Positions 9,119 to 16,076 of a DNA stretch of 19,921 bases are shown in pieces (positions within the stretch are counted from its first letter, which is position 1; each line of letters opens with the position of its first letter). Below the pieces are notes generated by a model. That model searched no databases. It was not told the DNA's origin and was given only the letters and a program-made list of their open reading frames with translations. The position numbers were made by a program, and so were the translations under genes. This DNA is from CBDCWT01 sp965223305 (lineage in GTDB: Bacteria > Planctomycetota > Planctomycetia > Pirellulales > Pirellulaceae): positions 1-19,921 of the forward strand of contig CBDCWT010000010.1 in NCBI GenBank assembly GCA_965223305.1. The letters run 5' to 3'.

Positions 9119-9636
9119 ACGAGTTGCAACGACGTGCCAAAGCGCGACTGGCCCGAGATAAACGAGCTCGTCGTACTCCGCGGTTCCGACGGGCAATCGG
9201 ACGTTTGGTTGCGGCCAAGCTCCTAGAAACCAATGTGGCGGTAGACGTGCATCGCAAGCCGGTGCCACTGGGTGATTTTTTGTGGGCCGGCCAGCACGAA
9301 CCCCGAATTCTTGAGCTCCTTCCCGCCATCGTTGTTAAACGACCGAGCTTGCTCGCCAAGCCGATCGAGTTGCCCGATGATTTGAAAGAAGTAACTCGCG
9401 CGATTCGCCATGGCGTCGACTATCCGGTCTTTCGAGAGGTACCCCCGCACAAGTATTTGCATTGGATCGACAAAGTCGGTCATCGCGGGCGTACGCCCTC
9501 GCTAGTTAAGAACTTTCGTCTACGACGCGAAGACGTCGCCAGGCTCCGTCGTCTCAAAGAAATTCTACCCGCCAAAAGCGAAACCGATGTAATTCGTTTG
9601 GCATTGCAGACCTTGGAAAAAGTGGCGGCTGGCTGA
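9115..9636 (+). CDS. RHH-like protein, partner of the NTase (possible antitoxin/regulator)
   Basis: The 173-residue protein starts within the upstream stop (ATGA). Residues 1-35 are very basic (RRAKARLARDKRARR). A middle domain (about 50-125) with EPRILELLPAIVV and a later PDDLKEV is unrecognised. The C-terminus (about 131-169), KNFRLRREDVARLRRLKEI then SETDVIRLALQTLEK, has the strand-helix-helix pattern of ribbon-helix-helix DNA-binding proteins. That fits a repressor of the promoter at 8607-8645 with its repeated TGTATATA sites. Toxin first, antitoxin second is the reverse of many TA operons, including abiE where AbiEi precedes AbiEii. Which of the two is toxic cannot be told from sequence. 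The gene itself is secure; the role is inferred. Confidence 0.7.
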   Translation: MNELQRRAKARLARDKRARRTPRFRRAIGRLVAAKLLETNVAVDVHRKPVPLGDFLWAGQHEPRILELLPAIVVKRPSLLAKPIELPDDLKEVTRAIRHGVDYPVFREVPPHKYLHWIDKVGHRGRTPSLVKNFRLRREDVARLRRLKEILPAKSETDVIRLALQTLEKVAAG

Positions 9637-9700
9637 CCTAGCCTGGCAACTCCACGTTCGACCGGATAGTCCGACGACATCGTGGCTGGGCGCACGATGC

Positions 9701-9716
9701 ACCGTTCTTAAACGGT
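9701..9716 (+). other. Hairpin after the RHH gene
   Basis: ACCGTT-CTTA-AACGGT, a 6-bp stem 64 nt after the RHH gene stop, without a T-tract. It is a weak candidate for a 3' end signal. Confidence 0.3.
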
Positions 9717-9727
9717 TCGCAGTCGTT

Positions 9728-9775
9728 GCGTCGAGACTTGTTTGCGTCGAGACTTGTTTGCGTCGGAGCTTGTAC
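9728..9775. repeat. Three 16-bp tandem repeats
   Basis: GCGTCGAGACTTGTTT at 9728-9743 is repeated exactly at 9744-9759, and a diverged copy beginning GCGTCGGAGCTTGT occupies 9760-9775. The array lies 43 bp upstream of the next start codon, about where its promoter should be. It may be slippage-prone or a set of binding sites. Confidence 0.85.
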
Positions 9776-9817
9776 CTTCGTTGAGGGACGACACTTGCGG
9801 TGAAGGATGATCGCATA

Positions 9818-10159
9818 ATGGACGGTTTGAATCGCGACGAGCTGGTCGCTCTGGCCGCCTGCGTACGAGAAATGATGACGGCGGACGCATTCGTTTCGCA
9901 CGATGAGAGTGCCTCCGCCGCGCATGTGGGTTTACGGCTAGGGCTTCCACGCCGAGAGTGGGACTCCGCGTGGTCGGAGGCGATCCGTAGGTTTCCAAAT
10001 CGCGACGCGTCGTACGCCGCTGCACTTGCCATCGAGCGTCCGAAAGCGCGCGAGCGATTCTACGAGTTGCTTCATCATGTCGCCGATTCGGACGGATTCA
10101 CCGGGTCCGAGTGGGATCTGCTCGAAGCCCTGGACAAGGCCTGGCATTCGACGACGTAG
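9818..10159 (+). CDS. Small TerB-like helical protein
   Basis: ATG 9818 is preferred over the in-frame GTG at 9800 because GAAGGA (9802-9807) sits ten nt before it. The product is 113 residues, soluble and mostly helical. Two similar acidic spots, MTADAFVSHDE (20-30) and VADSDGFTGSEW (88-99), each follow a helix. This duplicated helix plus D-x-D/E pattern resembles TerB-type tellurite-resistance domains (M-x-A-D-G-x-x-x-x-E), whose acidic residues may bind metal. The match is by eye and weak. The gene converges with the SRPBCC gene, ending only 28 bp from its stop. Function unknown. Confidence 0.65.
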   Translation: MDGLNRDELVALAACVREMMTADAFVSHDESASAAHVGLRLGLPRREWDSAWSEAIRRFPNRDASYAAALAIERPKARERFYELLHHVADSDGFTGSEWDLLEALDKAWHSTT

Positions 10160-10187
10160 TTGCCGACCGCGTTAGGCAAGCAGGAGC

Positions 10188-10988
10188 TTAACCTTGAGAG
10201 TTGCTCGCCTCGACCAAGCCTTTGATCACGCCAAGCATCTTGCGCTCCATCACATAGCTGATCGGTTCGATGAGGGCCGGGCCCCCGATGAGTCGGCTTC
10301 TGATTCCTGACCCGTGTCGGTATCGAGTCCGCGAAATCAACCTGGTCGTTTGGTTTGTGTTTGGCTCGATCAACAGAGCCCAGCTCCCCTCTAGATCAGA
10401 GGTCTCCTCTGCACCTGAGGGGTCTCCCTGAAGTACAAGCGCCCGCCCCTCCTTGAGGAGCGCAACACGCATTGGAGGAATGTCGCGGTGGAGCCGAATG
10501 CCGTCTCCCACACTCAGGGCCTGGAACTCCGGCAGTATGGTGTTGCTGTTGCGAATTTGGCTGCCGACCAAGTTCTCAAGGCGGGTGTAGCTATAGAAGC
10601 CGCCTCGGCCCTGACCAAGCTGCACAACCCAAGGCCAAACCTTTTCGGGGGGCGCCGCGATACTGATGGCGTGGGTTGCGCCCCAGGTCGGCGAGGAGAC
10701 TAGCCCGTCGCCGGGATACGCCCGGGCGAGCTCGGCGTCGGTTGCACCCCAGCGAATTCGCCGTTGTCTTAGGAATGGCGTCAATACCGCGCCGATGATA
10801 CGCAACGCACCGCCGACGGCTTCATGGAAGCTTGTCCCGTCGTCTATATGTTGGTTCAACGCAGGCTCCGAAGAACCGAGAGTAAAGCTCGGTTCCCTCC
10901 GCCGTCCATCGCCAAAGTAGCGGCGCCGCTTCGCGCGATCATCAAGGCTGCACTTCTTCTTCGAGGGGCTCCGTGTGAACCACGACAT
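10188..10988 (-). CDS. SRPBCC (START-like) domain protein
   Basis: The 266-residue frame has a core from about residue 105: HAISIAAPPEKVWPWVVQLGQG then GGFYSYTRLENL, the typical opening of SRPBCC/polyketide-cyclase-like ligand-binding domains (beta strand, P-x-x-V-W-x-x-V). Later come VGDGIRLH and a C-terminal helix (EPISYVMERKMLGVIKGLVEAS) that would line the pocket. The first 60 or so residues are charged and unlike the family. With ATG 10988 the gene overlaps the end of the cation exporter gene by 47 bp, so a later non-ATG start (for example TTG near 10860) is possible. It is probably the last gene of the trxC-CDF operon. Ligand unknown. Confidence 0.75.
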   Translation of the reverse strand: MSWFTRSPSKKKCSLDDRAKRRRYFGDGRRREPSFTLGSSEPALNQHIDDGTSFHEAVGGALRIIGAVLTPFLRQRRIRWGATDAELARAYPGDGLVSSPTWGATHAISIAAPPEKVWPWVVQLGQGRGGFYSYTRLENLVGSQIRNSNTILPEFQALSVGDGIRLHRDIPPMRVALLKEGRALVLQGDPSGAEETSDLEGSWALLIEPNTNQTTRLISRTRYRHGSGIRSRLIGGPALIEPISYVMERKMLGVIKGLVEASNSQG

Positions 10989-11829
10989 CAGCCACGTCTG
11001 GGATCGTCTTCACGCAGTCTACGACCTCGTGTGCGATCGAATGCGCTTGGTTGAGACTCAGTTCTCCGTTCAGATGAATGCTCAGGTCCACGTAGACGTG
11101 GTCGCCCGCGCGACGGGATCGAATGTCGTCGACCCGCTTCACTGAAGATACGGAGAGCGCTCGCTCGCGAACAATGTCCGTAGGAACGGCAACCGCATCG
11201 GAGAGTGCTCCTAGGTTAAATGCGATGAGTCGCCACGCCGTCCGCCCGATGAATGCGGCAACGGCAAAGGCAGCGAGAGTATCGACCCACGTCAAGCCGC
11301 ACTTGACCGCAACCAGCGACGCCAACACTGTGGTGGCGCTTAAAGCGTCGCTCATGGTGTGATCGGCGTCTGCGTGCAAGATAGAGCTGCGAAGCTTGTT
11401 TCCTTGCGACTGCTCGTACCGGCTTATGGCGATGTTGACGACAATTGTCGTCGCGACCGCGCCAATTGCGGTCCATGTCACTTCGGGAGCGGCTCCTCCT
11501 TCCAATGCCGCGGCGATGGCGTGACGCAGCACCTCGACAAGTCCGGCGGCAACTAGAACTCCGATCACAAGTGAAGCGACGGATTCGAATCGACGGTGGC
11601 CGTACGGGTGCCCGCGATCCGGAGGCTTCGCGGCGGCCGTGATTCCCACCAGGCCCACGATATTGCTGGATGCGTCGAGCAGACTATGTATTGCGTCCGC
11701 GACTAGCGCGAGTGAACCGATCACGAACCCGACTGCGAACTTCACGCTGGCGACGGTTAAGTTGGCGATGAGAACGAGACCCAGCACACGCTTGATTTCG
11801 TTATCTCGATCTGCTGAATCCCGCGTCAT
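10942..11829 (-). CDS. Cation diffusion facilitator (CDF) metal exporter
   Basis: This 295-residue inner-membrane protein has six predicted helices and a cytoplasmic C-terminal domain. The paired metal-site motifs are clear: H48-x-x-x-D52 in helix 2 (DAIHSLLDASSN) and H157-x-x-x-D161 in helix 5 (HADADHTMSDAL). GHPYGHRRFE (73-82) is the typical loop between helices 2 and 3. From about 225 the ferredoxin-like domain appears (VDDIRSRRAGDHVYVDLSIH then HSIAHEVVD, ending VVVHTEP). CDF proteins exchange Zn2+, Fe2+, Mn2+ or Co2+ for protons. The HxxxD in both helices favours Zn2+ (or Zn/Co), but specificity is not settled by motif alone. GGAG lies four bases before the start. It sits 135 bp downstream of trxC on the same strand. 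Confidence 0.95.
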   Translation of the reverse strand: MTRDSADRDNEIKRVLGLVLIANLTVASVKFAVGFVIGSLALVADAIHSLLDASSNIVGLVGITAAAKPPDRGHPYGHRRFESVASLVIGVLVAAGLVEVLRHAIAAALEGGAAPEVTWTAIGAVATTIVVNIAISRYEQSQGNKLRSSILHADADHTMSDALSATTVLASLVAVKCGLTWVDTLAAFAVAAFIGRTAWRLIAFNLGALSDAVAVPTDIVRERALSVSSVKRVDDIRSRRAGDHVYVDLSIHLNGELSLNQAHSIAHEVVDCVKTIPDVADVVVHTEPLEEEVQP

Positions 11830-11964
11830 GTTGCTCCGCCCCGCTGGGAGCTCGGGCCTCGAACGTTGGAGCCGCTGATCTCAAGCGAAGAGCTAGGCAT
11901 TGAATACCGGATTCGTCATCGCCGCAATCGGGTTACCACTCCTCACAATCGCCTGCAGTGTTGG

Positions 11965-12414
11965 TTAGCCGTCACTTCTATCCGAGTGAAGATGAGCTTT
12001 CTCCAGCCATGAGCGCATCTGTCGGTGGTCGGCTGCGCCGGACTGACGCACTACGACTTCGTTGTCCCGGAACACTGCGAACGTTGGAATACCAGTTACC
12101 CCGTAGCGTGTGGCGAGTGCGGGGGCATTGTCGACGTTCACCTTCAACACGATCGCGCGACCGGCCATCTCTTTGGCCGTCCGCTCGACGTGGGGCGCAA
12201 CCGTTCGACATGGACCGCACCATTCGGCCCAAAAATCAACGAGAACCGGGACTCGAGCACTTCCTACAACAGAGTCGAAGCTAGCCACGTTCACATTGAT
12301 TGGTTTGTCAATCGGGTTGAGGGTGGTCTGACAGGCGCCGCACTTTCCGGAGTCGGCAAGGTGCTTTGGAGGCACTCGGTTCTTGCGCTCACAGGTGGGG
12401 CAGATTCGGATCAT
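11965..12414 (-). CDS. trxC: Thioredoxin 2 with N-terminal zinc ribbon
   Basis: The 149-residue cytoplasmic oxidoreductase has two parts. Residues 1-30 form a zinc ribbon with C5-P-T-C8 and C25-G-A-C28. A thioredoxin fold follows, with active site W65-C-G-P-C69 and cis-proline in GIPT (P110). The four N-terminal cysteines separate Trx2 (E. coli TrxC, 139 aa) from Trx1. It reduces disulfides using thioredoxin reductase and is usually induced by oxidative stress. AGGGAAAGAGAG lies before the ATG. The start is only 33 bp from the divergent phosphate-transporter start, with a 12-bp palindrome between them. Its co-orientation with a Zn-type CDF exporter suggests linked metal and thiol stress, which is inference. 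Confidence 0.93.
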   Translation of the reverse strand: MIRICPTCERKNRVPPKHLADSGKCGACQTTLNPIDKPINVNVASFDSVVGSARVPVLVDFWAEWCGPCRTVAPHVERTAKEMAGRAIVLKVNVDNAPALATRYGVTGIPTFAVFRDNEVVVRQSGAADHRQMRSWLEKAHLHSDRSDG

Positions 12415-12425
12415 GTTTTCTCTCT

Positions 12426-12437
12426 TTCCCTAGGGAA
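12426..12437. promoter_or_regulatory. Perfect palindrome between divergent trxC and transporter genes
   Basis: TTCCCTAGGGAA is a perfect 12-bp palindrome with 11 bp to the trxC start and 10 bp to the transporter start. Being symmetrical, it offers the Shine-Dalgarno-like AGGGA on both strands. It could be a shared operator, a shared ribosome-binding element, or both. Confidence 0.45.
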
Positions 12438-12447
12438 CAGAAACAAG

Positions 12448-14178
12448 ATGTGCACGCGAGGCAAGTTGTCGCGTAACTTTTACAGCCAGTGGGGTGGCGC
12501 ATTGATCACGCAGATACTCGGCGGAACAGGCTTGTTCTTGATCGGCATGGTGCTGGTGACCGACGGCCTGCGTGGTGCAACGGGAGATTCGTTGCGCCAG
12601 GTTCTGCTTCGTTTCACGGGTGGGCGCGTCAAATCGCTGATGGCCGGAGCTGCGATCACCGCGGCAGTCCAGTCTTCAAGCATCGCGACTGTCGCCACCA
12701 TCGGGTTTGTCCGCGCAGGCGTGCTTACGTTCGCTCAGTCACTCGGGCTGATATTCGGCGCCAACATTGGCACGACGGTGACGGGGTGGATTGTCGCTCT
12801 GCTGGGACTGGAGTTCGGAGTCAGTTCGGTGGCCTTTCCGCTGGTGGGAATCGGCGCGTTGGTACGTCTCTTCTTTCGTGGTCGTGTGTCGCACTTTGGG
12901 CTGGCCGCCGCAGGCTTTGGGATCATCTTCGTTGGCATTGACGTTTTGCAGAGCGGAATGTCAGGACTAGCTGAGTACCTTGCTCCACATGAGTTGCCAC
13001 CCGATTCATGGGGCGGTCGCATGCTGCTCGTCCTTATTGGCGTTGCGCTAACCACCGTAATGCAGTCCTCAAGCGCTGCGGTGACGACGGCTTTGGCCGC
13101 GCTGCATAGCGGAACGATTTCGTTGCAACAAGCGGCCGCGATTGTCATTGGGATCAACATCGGGACTACGGTTACGGCGGGGTTGGCCGCCGTGGGAACT
13201 TCGACCGGGGCAAAGCGCACTGCGCTGGCCCATTTCCTATTCAACGGATTGACCGGGGTTGTGGCGTTCGCGATTCTCCCTGTGTTCGTCTGGGCTGTAG
13301 GCGAGATCGGAGCCCAGATCGCTCCTGGCGATGCGACGGTTCTGCTGTCGGCGTTTCATACGGCGTTCAATGTCTTTGGTGTGATTCTGATCCTCCCGTT
13401 TTGGGATCGCTTTGCCACGATGGTCACGCGCGTGGTTCCTGAGCGCGGGCCGCACTTAACGCGTCTTCTGGACTACCGAGTGGTGGGCGAGGGCGCGGTC
13501 GCCACTGAAGCTGTGCGGCAGACCGTGATTGAGATATCCGGAACAGTGTTCGAGTCGCTCGGCCGGCTTCTGAATGAGGGAGCCGCGTCGAGACGCGTGG
13601 CCGACGCGCTTGATGCCGCCTTCGCCGCACTGAATGCGACCGACGACTATATCGCGTCATTGAGGTTCGCCGCGCCGCTTTCCGAAGTCGGGCATCGTCG
13701 ACATATGTCGACTATCCATGCGCTGGACCATCTGCGTCGGTTGCTTGATCTCTCGATCAGCATTGAGCCCGTCTCGGACGACGCGAGCCCCGACCTTGAT
13801 CGAGTGGCCGACACAGTGGCTGAGTCCATTGCCTCCGCCTGCGCCTGGACCCGCGATTCGGAACGTGCAGCACCGCGCGATTCCCTCCGACATGCCCATG
13901 AGGCAATCGTTGAGTCACGCCAGCAGCTTCGAACCGAGTTCCTAGAGCAGACTGCACGTGCAAGGATCTCGCCGGGTCTTGCGGGGGCCCGGCTGGAGCG
14001 GCTTCGCTGGCTAGGGGAGCTGGCCTACCACTCATGGCGTTTGGTCGATCGCCTCCACGGTGAACGCAAACGCAAGCCGGTTGAGCCCTCGGTTCCACCC
14101 AAAATGGACGAGCTGCGGTCTAGGGCTGAGCCTGAGGAGGCTTCGCCGACCCGAGTGCAAGAACCAGATGCGCCGTGA
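12448..14178 (+). CDS. Na+/phosphate cotransporter with PhoU-like C-terminal domain
   Basis: From ATG 12448 the product is 576 residues. It carries the inverted duplication of the PNaS (NptA/SLC34-like) family: AAVQSSSIATVAT (QSSS at 75-78) and TVMQSSSAAVTTA (QSSS at 206-209), with matching GANIGTTVTG (104-113) and GINIGTTVTA (235-244). The QSSS pairs form the Na+/phosphate site. About eight membrane helices fill residues 18-320. From about 350 to 540 a soluble helical region resembles PhoU, as in bacterial YjbB-like members; such domains are thought to regulate flux, which may be import or export. The reading frame stays open upstream to 12025, but that part is antisense to trxC, so the later start is chosen. 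The last 40 residues are charged, without known motif. Confidence 0.93.
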   Translation: MCTRGKLSRNFYSQWGGALITQILGGTGLFLIGMVLVTDGLRGATGDSLRQVLLRFTGGRVKSLMAGAAITAAVQSSSIATVATIGFVRAGVLTFAQSLGLIFGANIGTTVTGWIVALLGLEFGVSSVAFPLVGIGALVRLFFRGRVSHFGLAAAGFGIIFVGIDVLQSGMSGLAEYLAPHELPPDSWGGRMLLVLIGVALTTVMQSSSAAVTTALAALHSGTISLQQAAAIVIGINIGTTVTAGLAAVGTSTGAKRTALAHFLFNGLTGVVAFAILPVFVWAVGEIGAQIAPGDATVLLSAFHTAFNVFGVILILPFWDRFATMVTRVVPERGPHLTRLLDYRVVGEGAVATEAVRQTVIEISGTVFESLGRLLNEGAASRRVADALDAAFAALNATDDYIASLRFAAPLSEVGHRRHMSTIHALDHLRRLLDLSISIEPVSDDASPDLDRVADTVAESIASACAWTRDSERAAPRDSLRHAHEAIVESRQQLRTEFLEQTARARISPGLAGARLERLRWLGELAYHSWRLVDRLHGERKRKPVEPSVPPKMDELRSRAEPEEASPTRVQEPDAP

Positions 14179-14608
14179 AACCCTTGGGTGTGGAGACTGC
14201 TGCGCCCTTTTCCGACGGGAGCGTCAACGGGCGGACGGATGCTCCGCCCACGGAATGGGTGGAACGTGGACGCTCGACATTGTCGTCGCGGTCCGGGTCG
14301 AAGTCGGCAACTTAATACGTGGCCGCTTCGTGAGTGTGCCAACGTTTGCCTCACTTTGGGGCGCAAGCGGCGTCGGCGCATCTGTAGCGTGTGTCCATAC
14401 AGCGTGGCTGCCAGATTCGTCCCCAGGACGACAAGCGTCGGCGCGATTCTGCATCGGTTATTCTGCATTGCGTTCGCGCGCATCTTCTTACCGGTCGATC
14501 CCCCATTGATTGCAGCTCCTTGCGAGGGGCCAGCGACGAATCGCAGCACGGCCGACCGGACTCCAGTTTTGTTCATGCGTGGCATGCTGAGTGCAGCAAG
14601 ACGCGGAC
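14179..14608. other. Intergenic region after the phosphate transporter
   Basis: Several overlapping open frames exist on both strands, but none shows a credible start, Shine-Dalgarno or family motif. The one clear element is a hairpin, GGGCGGA-CGGATGC-TCCGCCC (14229-14249), 50 bp after the stop. It lacks a T-tract and may serve as a transcript 3' end. Decayed coding sequence cannot be excluded. Confidence 0.5.
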
Positions 14609-15067
14609 ATGACTAACTTAATCGGCTCTCTCCTGTGTGTGCTCTTGTTCTTGTCGGGATGCGGGATCTCGAAATCCACGCTGCTCAAAGACCTTTCACT
14701 CGATGAGCGAATCGACCTCTGTGAGGGGTTGCAAGAAGACGCGGCTGGATTGTCGATAGAAGACACTTGTCGGGTGACGGCCGCGAACGCCGCCGTCACT
14801 CTCGGTATGGGAAGCGAGCTCTGCCAGCAAACCTACGATACGTGCCTGACCCAACCAACGGCGGGGACTTACGATTGTTCCATGACCTGGACGACCGTCC
14901 CGGACGATTGCACGGCGACGGTGGGTGACGCTCGAGACTGTTCGAGCGATACCGTGGCGGCAATCAACGATCTTGGAGCAAGCCTTTCCTGCGACGCGCT
15001 GCCCGACGAGGTGGTCGGAGCTCTGGCCTCCGCCGCATGTCTTCGCCTTGCGCGATGCGGCCAATAG
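14609..15067 (+). CDS. Cys-rich lipoprotein of unknown function
   Basis: ATG 14609 gives a clean lipoprotein signal: MTNLIGSLLCVLLF followed by LSGC with lipidation Cys18. The in-frame GTG at 14591 would only add six polar residues. The product is 152 residues. The mature part has about ten cysteines spread along its length (ELCQQTYDTCL, YDCSMTW, DDCTATV, RDCSSD, LSCDAL, ending ACLRLARCGQ), pointing to several disulfides in an exported protein. Small Cys-rich lipoproteins of this look are numerous in myxobacteria and relatives. I recognise no domain. No strong ribosome site is seen. It stands alone, with non-coding DNA on both sides. Confidence 0.75.
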   Translation: MTNLIGSLLCVLLFLSGCGISKSTLLKDLSLDERIDLCEGLQEDAAGLSIEDTCRVTAANAAVTLGMGSELCQQTYDTCLTQPTAGTYDCSMTWTTVPDDCTATVGDARDCSSDTVAAINDLGASLSCDALPDEVVGALASAACLRLARCGQ

Positions 15068-15459
15068 AGCTTCTGGGTCGACGTGGCACTGACTCAGTTG
15101 CGGTTGCGGTCTTCGCCCAGCCGGTATGGGCGCCTGCTCATGGCTTCACGCTGGTCGCGTCCCGCATCTGCTCCCTCACTGGGCGGCCGAACATAAGACG
15201 CGCCGGTTCGGTCACGCGATGACCAACAGATGGCTGGACAATCCCTGACTGAGCGGCCGGGGCTGTCGAAGCAAAAGGTCAGCCGCTACCGCTCGCAGAG
15301 CGGCAGGAGCGATCGCCACGCCACCGGTTCGCATTCATGCGGCGCTTGCAGACTCCGTCGGGTTTGTGATTCGGGACTGAGCGTATCGGAATCGAGCGGC
15401 TGATTCGTAAGCTGTCGTGCTCCGCACCAACCGGGTGATTTCACGGGCGTACCAAAAGG
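15068..15459. other. Intergenic region
   Basis: I see no supported gene. A short plus-strand frame from ATG 15231 reads MAGQSLTERPGLSKQKVSRY, which could be a scrap of a helix-turn-helix, but it ends soon and has no context. The minus-strand broken gene begins its 3' end at 15460. Confidence 0.45.
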
Positions 15460-15792
15460 CTACGGCGGTTTGCACGGACCTGTGGAGACGGGCTCAGGCA
15501 CGATGTGCTGGCCTGCGCGTACTTTCGGCAGTGTGGTGTCAAAGATGCCTTTGCCGTCTGCGCAGAACACCGCCAGGCGCGCCGCCCGCAACTGTGCTCA
15601 GGAGCGGGTGACCAAGGCGGTGAAGGAAGTTGGAACGTCGCGTACACGGAAGCTGAAATCGCGTGAGGCGATGAGTTCTCCGTTCCGCCCCAGAAGCTCA
15701 ACCCTGAGGCCGTGCAGGCCCGCTGGTGCGCAGATCCAGCCGATCACAACTTCGGCCAACAGGTCGTCAGTTGGTTGGAGCGGTCGCTCCAT
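15460..15792 (-). pseudogene. Minus-strand coding remnant with in-frame TGA
   Basis: From ATG 15792 the frame reads 64 codons (for example IGWICAPAGLHGLRVELLG, then DFSFRVRDVPTSF), meets TGA at 15598-15600, and continues in the same frame for 45 codons (AARLAVFCADGKGIFDTTLP and onward) to TAG at 15460. Both halves use mostly G/C at third positions and read like one beta-rich domain. Upstream, another minus-strand frame (LRPIAQGERAPFELIDIQLH, about 15805-15865) reads protein-like and ends near the start of this frame, suggesting an additional frameshift. The likeliest reading is a decaying gene. A selenocysteine codon or two small genes are less likely. No family recognised. Confidence 0.35.
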
Positions 15793-16076
15793 TGTGTAGC
15801 TGAATGTCTATCAACTCGAAGGGGGCTCGCTCTCCCTGCGCGATGGGGCGTAGATATCCAGCGGCGGTCTTCCGACCCAACGACAAGCCCTGCCCAGGGG
15901 CCTCCGTTTTGTCCTGCTCTAGCCGACTACGACGGTGCCCGTTCGAGAAGGCGCGCAAAGGCTGCATCCCTTTCGCGGATTGTGCGCAATCGTTGCGTTG
16001 CACCAGCGTGAGCACCGGGGCCTTTCGTTGCTGCGCGCGGTATGGCACGTGCAGAGCCGTGCACGAGGACTGACCC

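Noticed and set aside
8198..9268. 356-codon minus-strand frame
   Set aside because: It is antisense to three plus-strand genes with motifs, promoter and coupled overlap; its own translation shows no domain.
12025..12447. N-terminal extension of the phosphate transporter
   Set aside because: It is antisense to trxC and adds 141 residues unlike the family.
14025..14585. 186-codon minus-strand frame and overlapping plus frames after the transporter
   Set aside because: Arg/Ser/Pro-rich translations typical of non-coding GC-rich DNA; no start signals or motifs.
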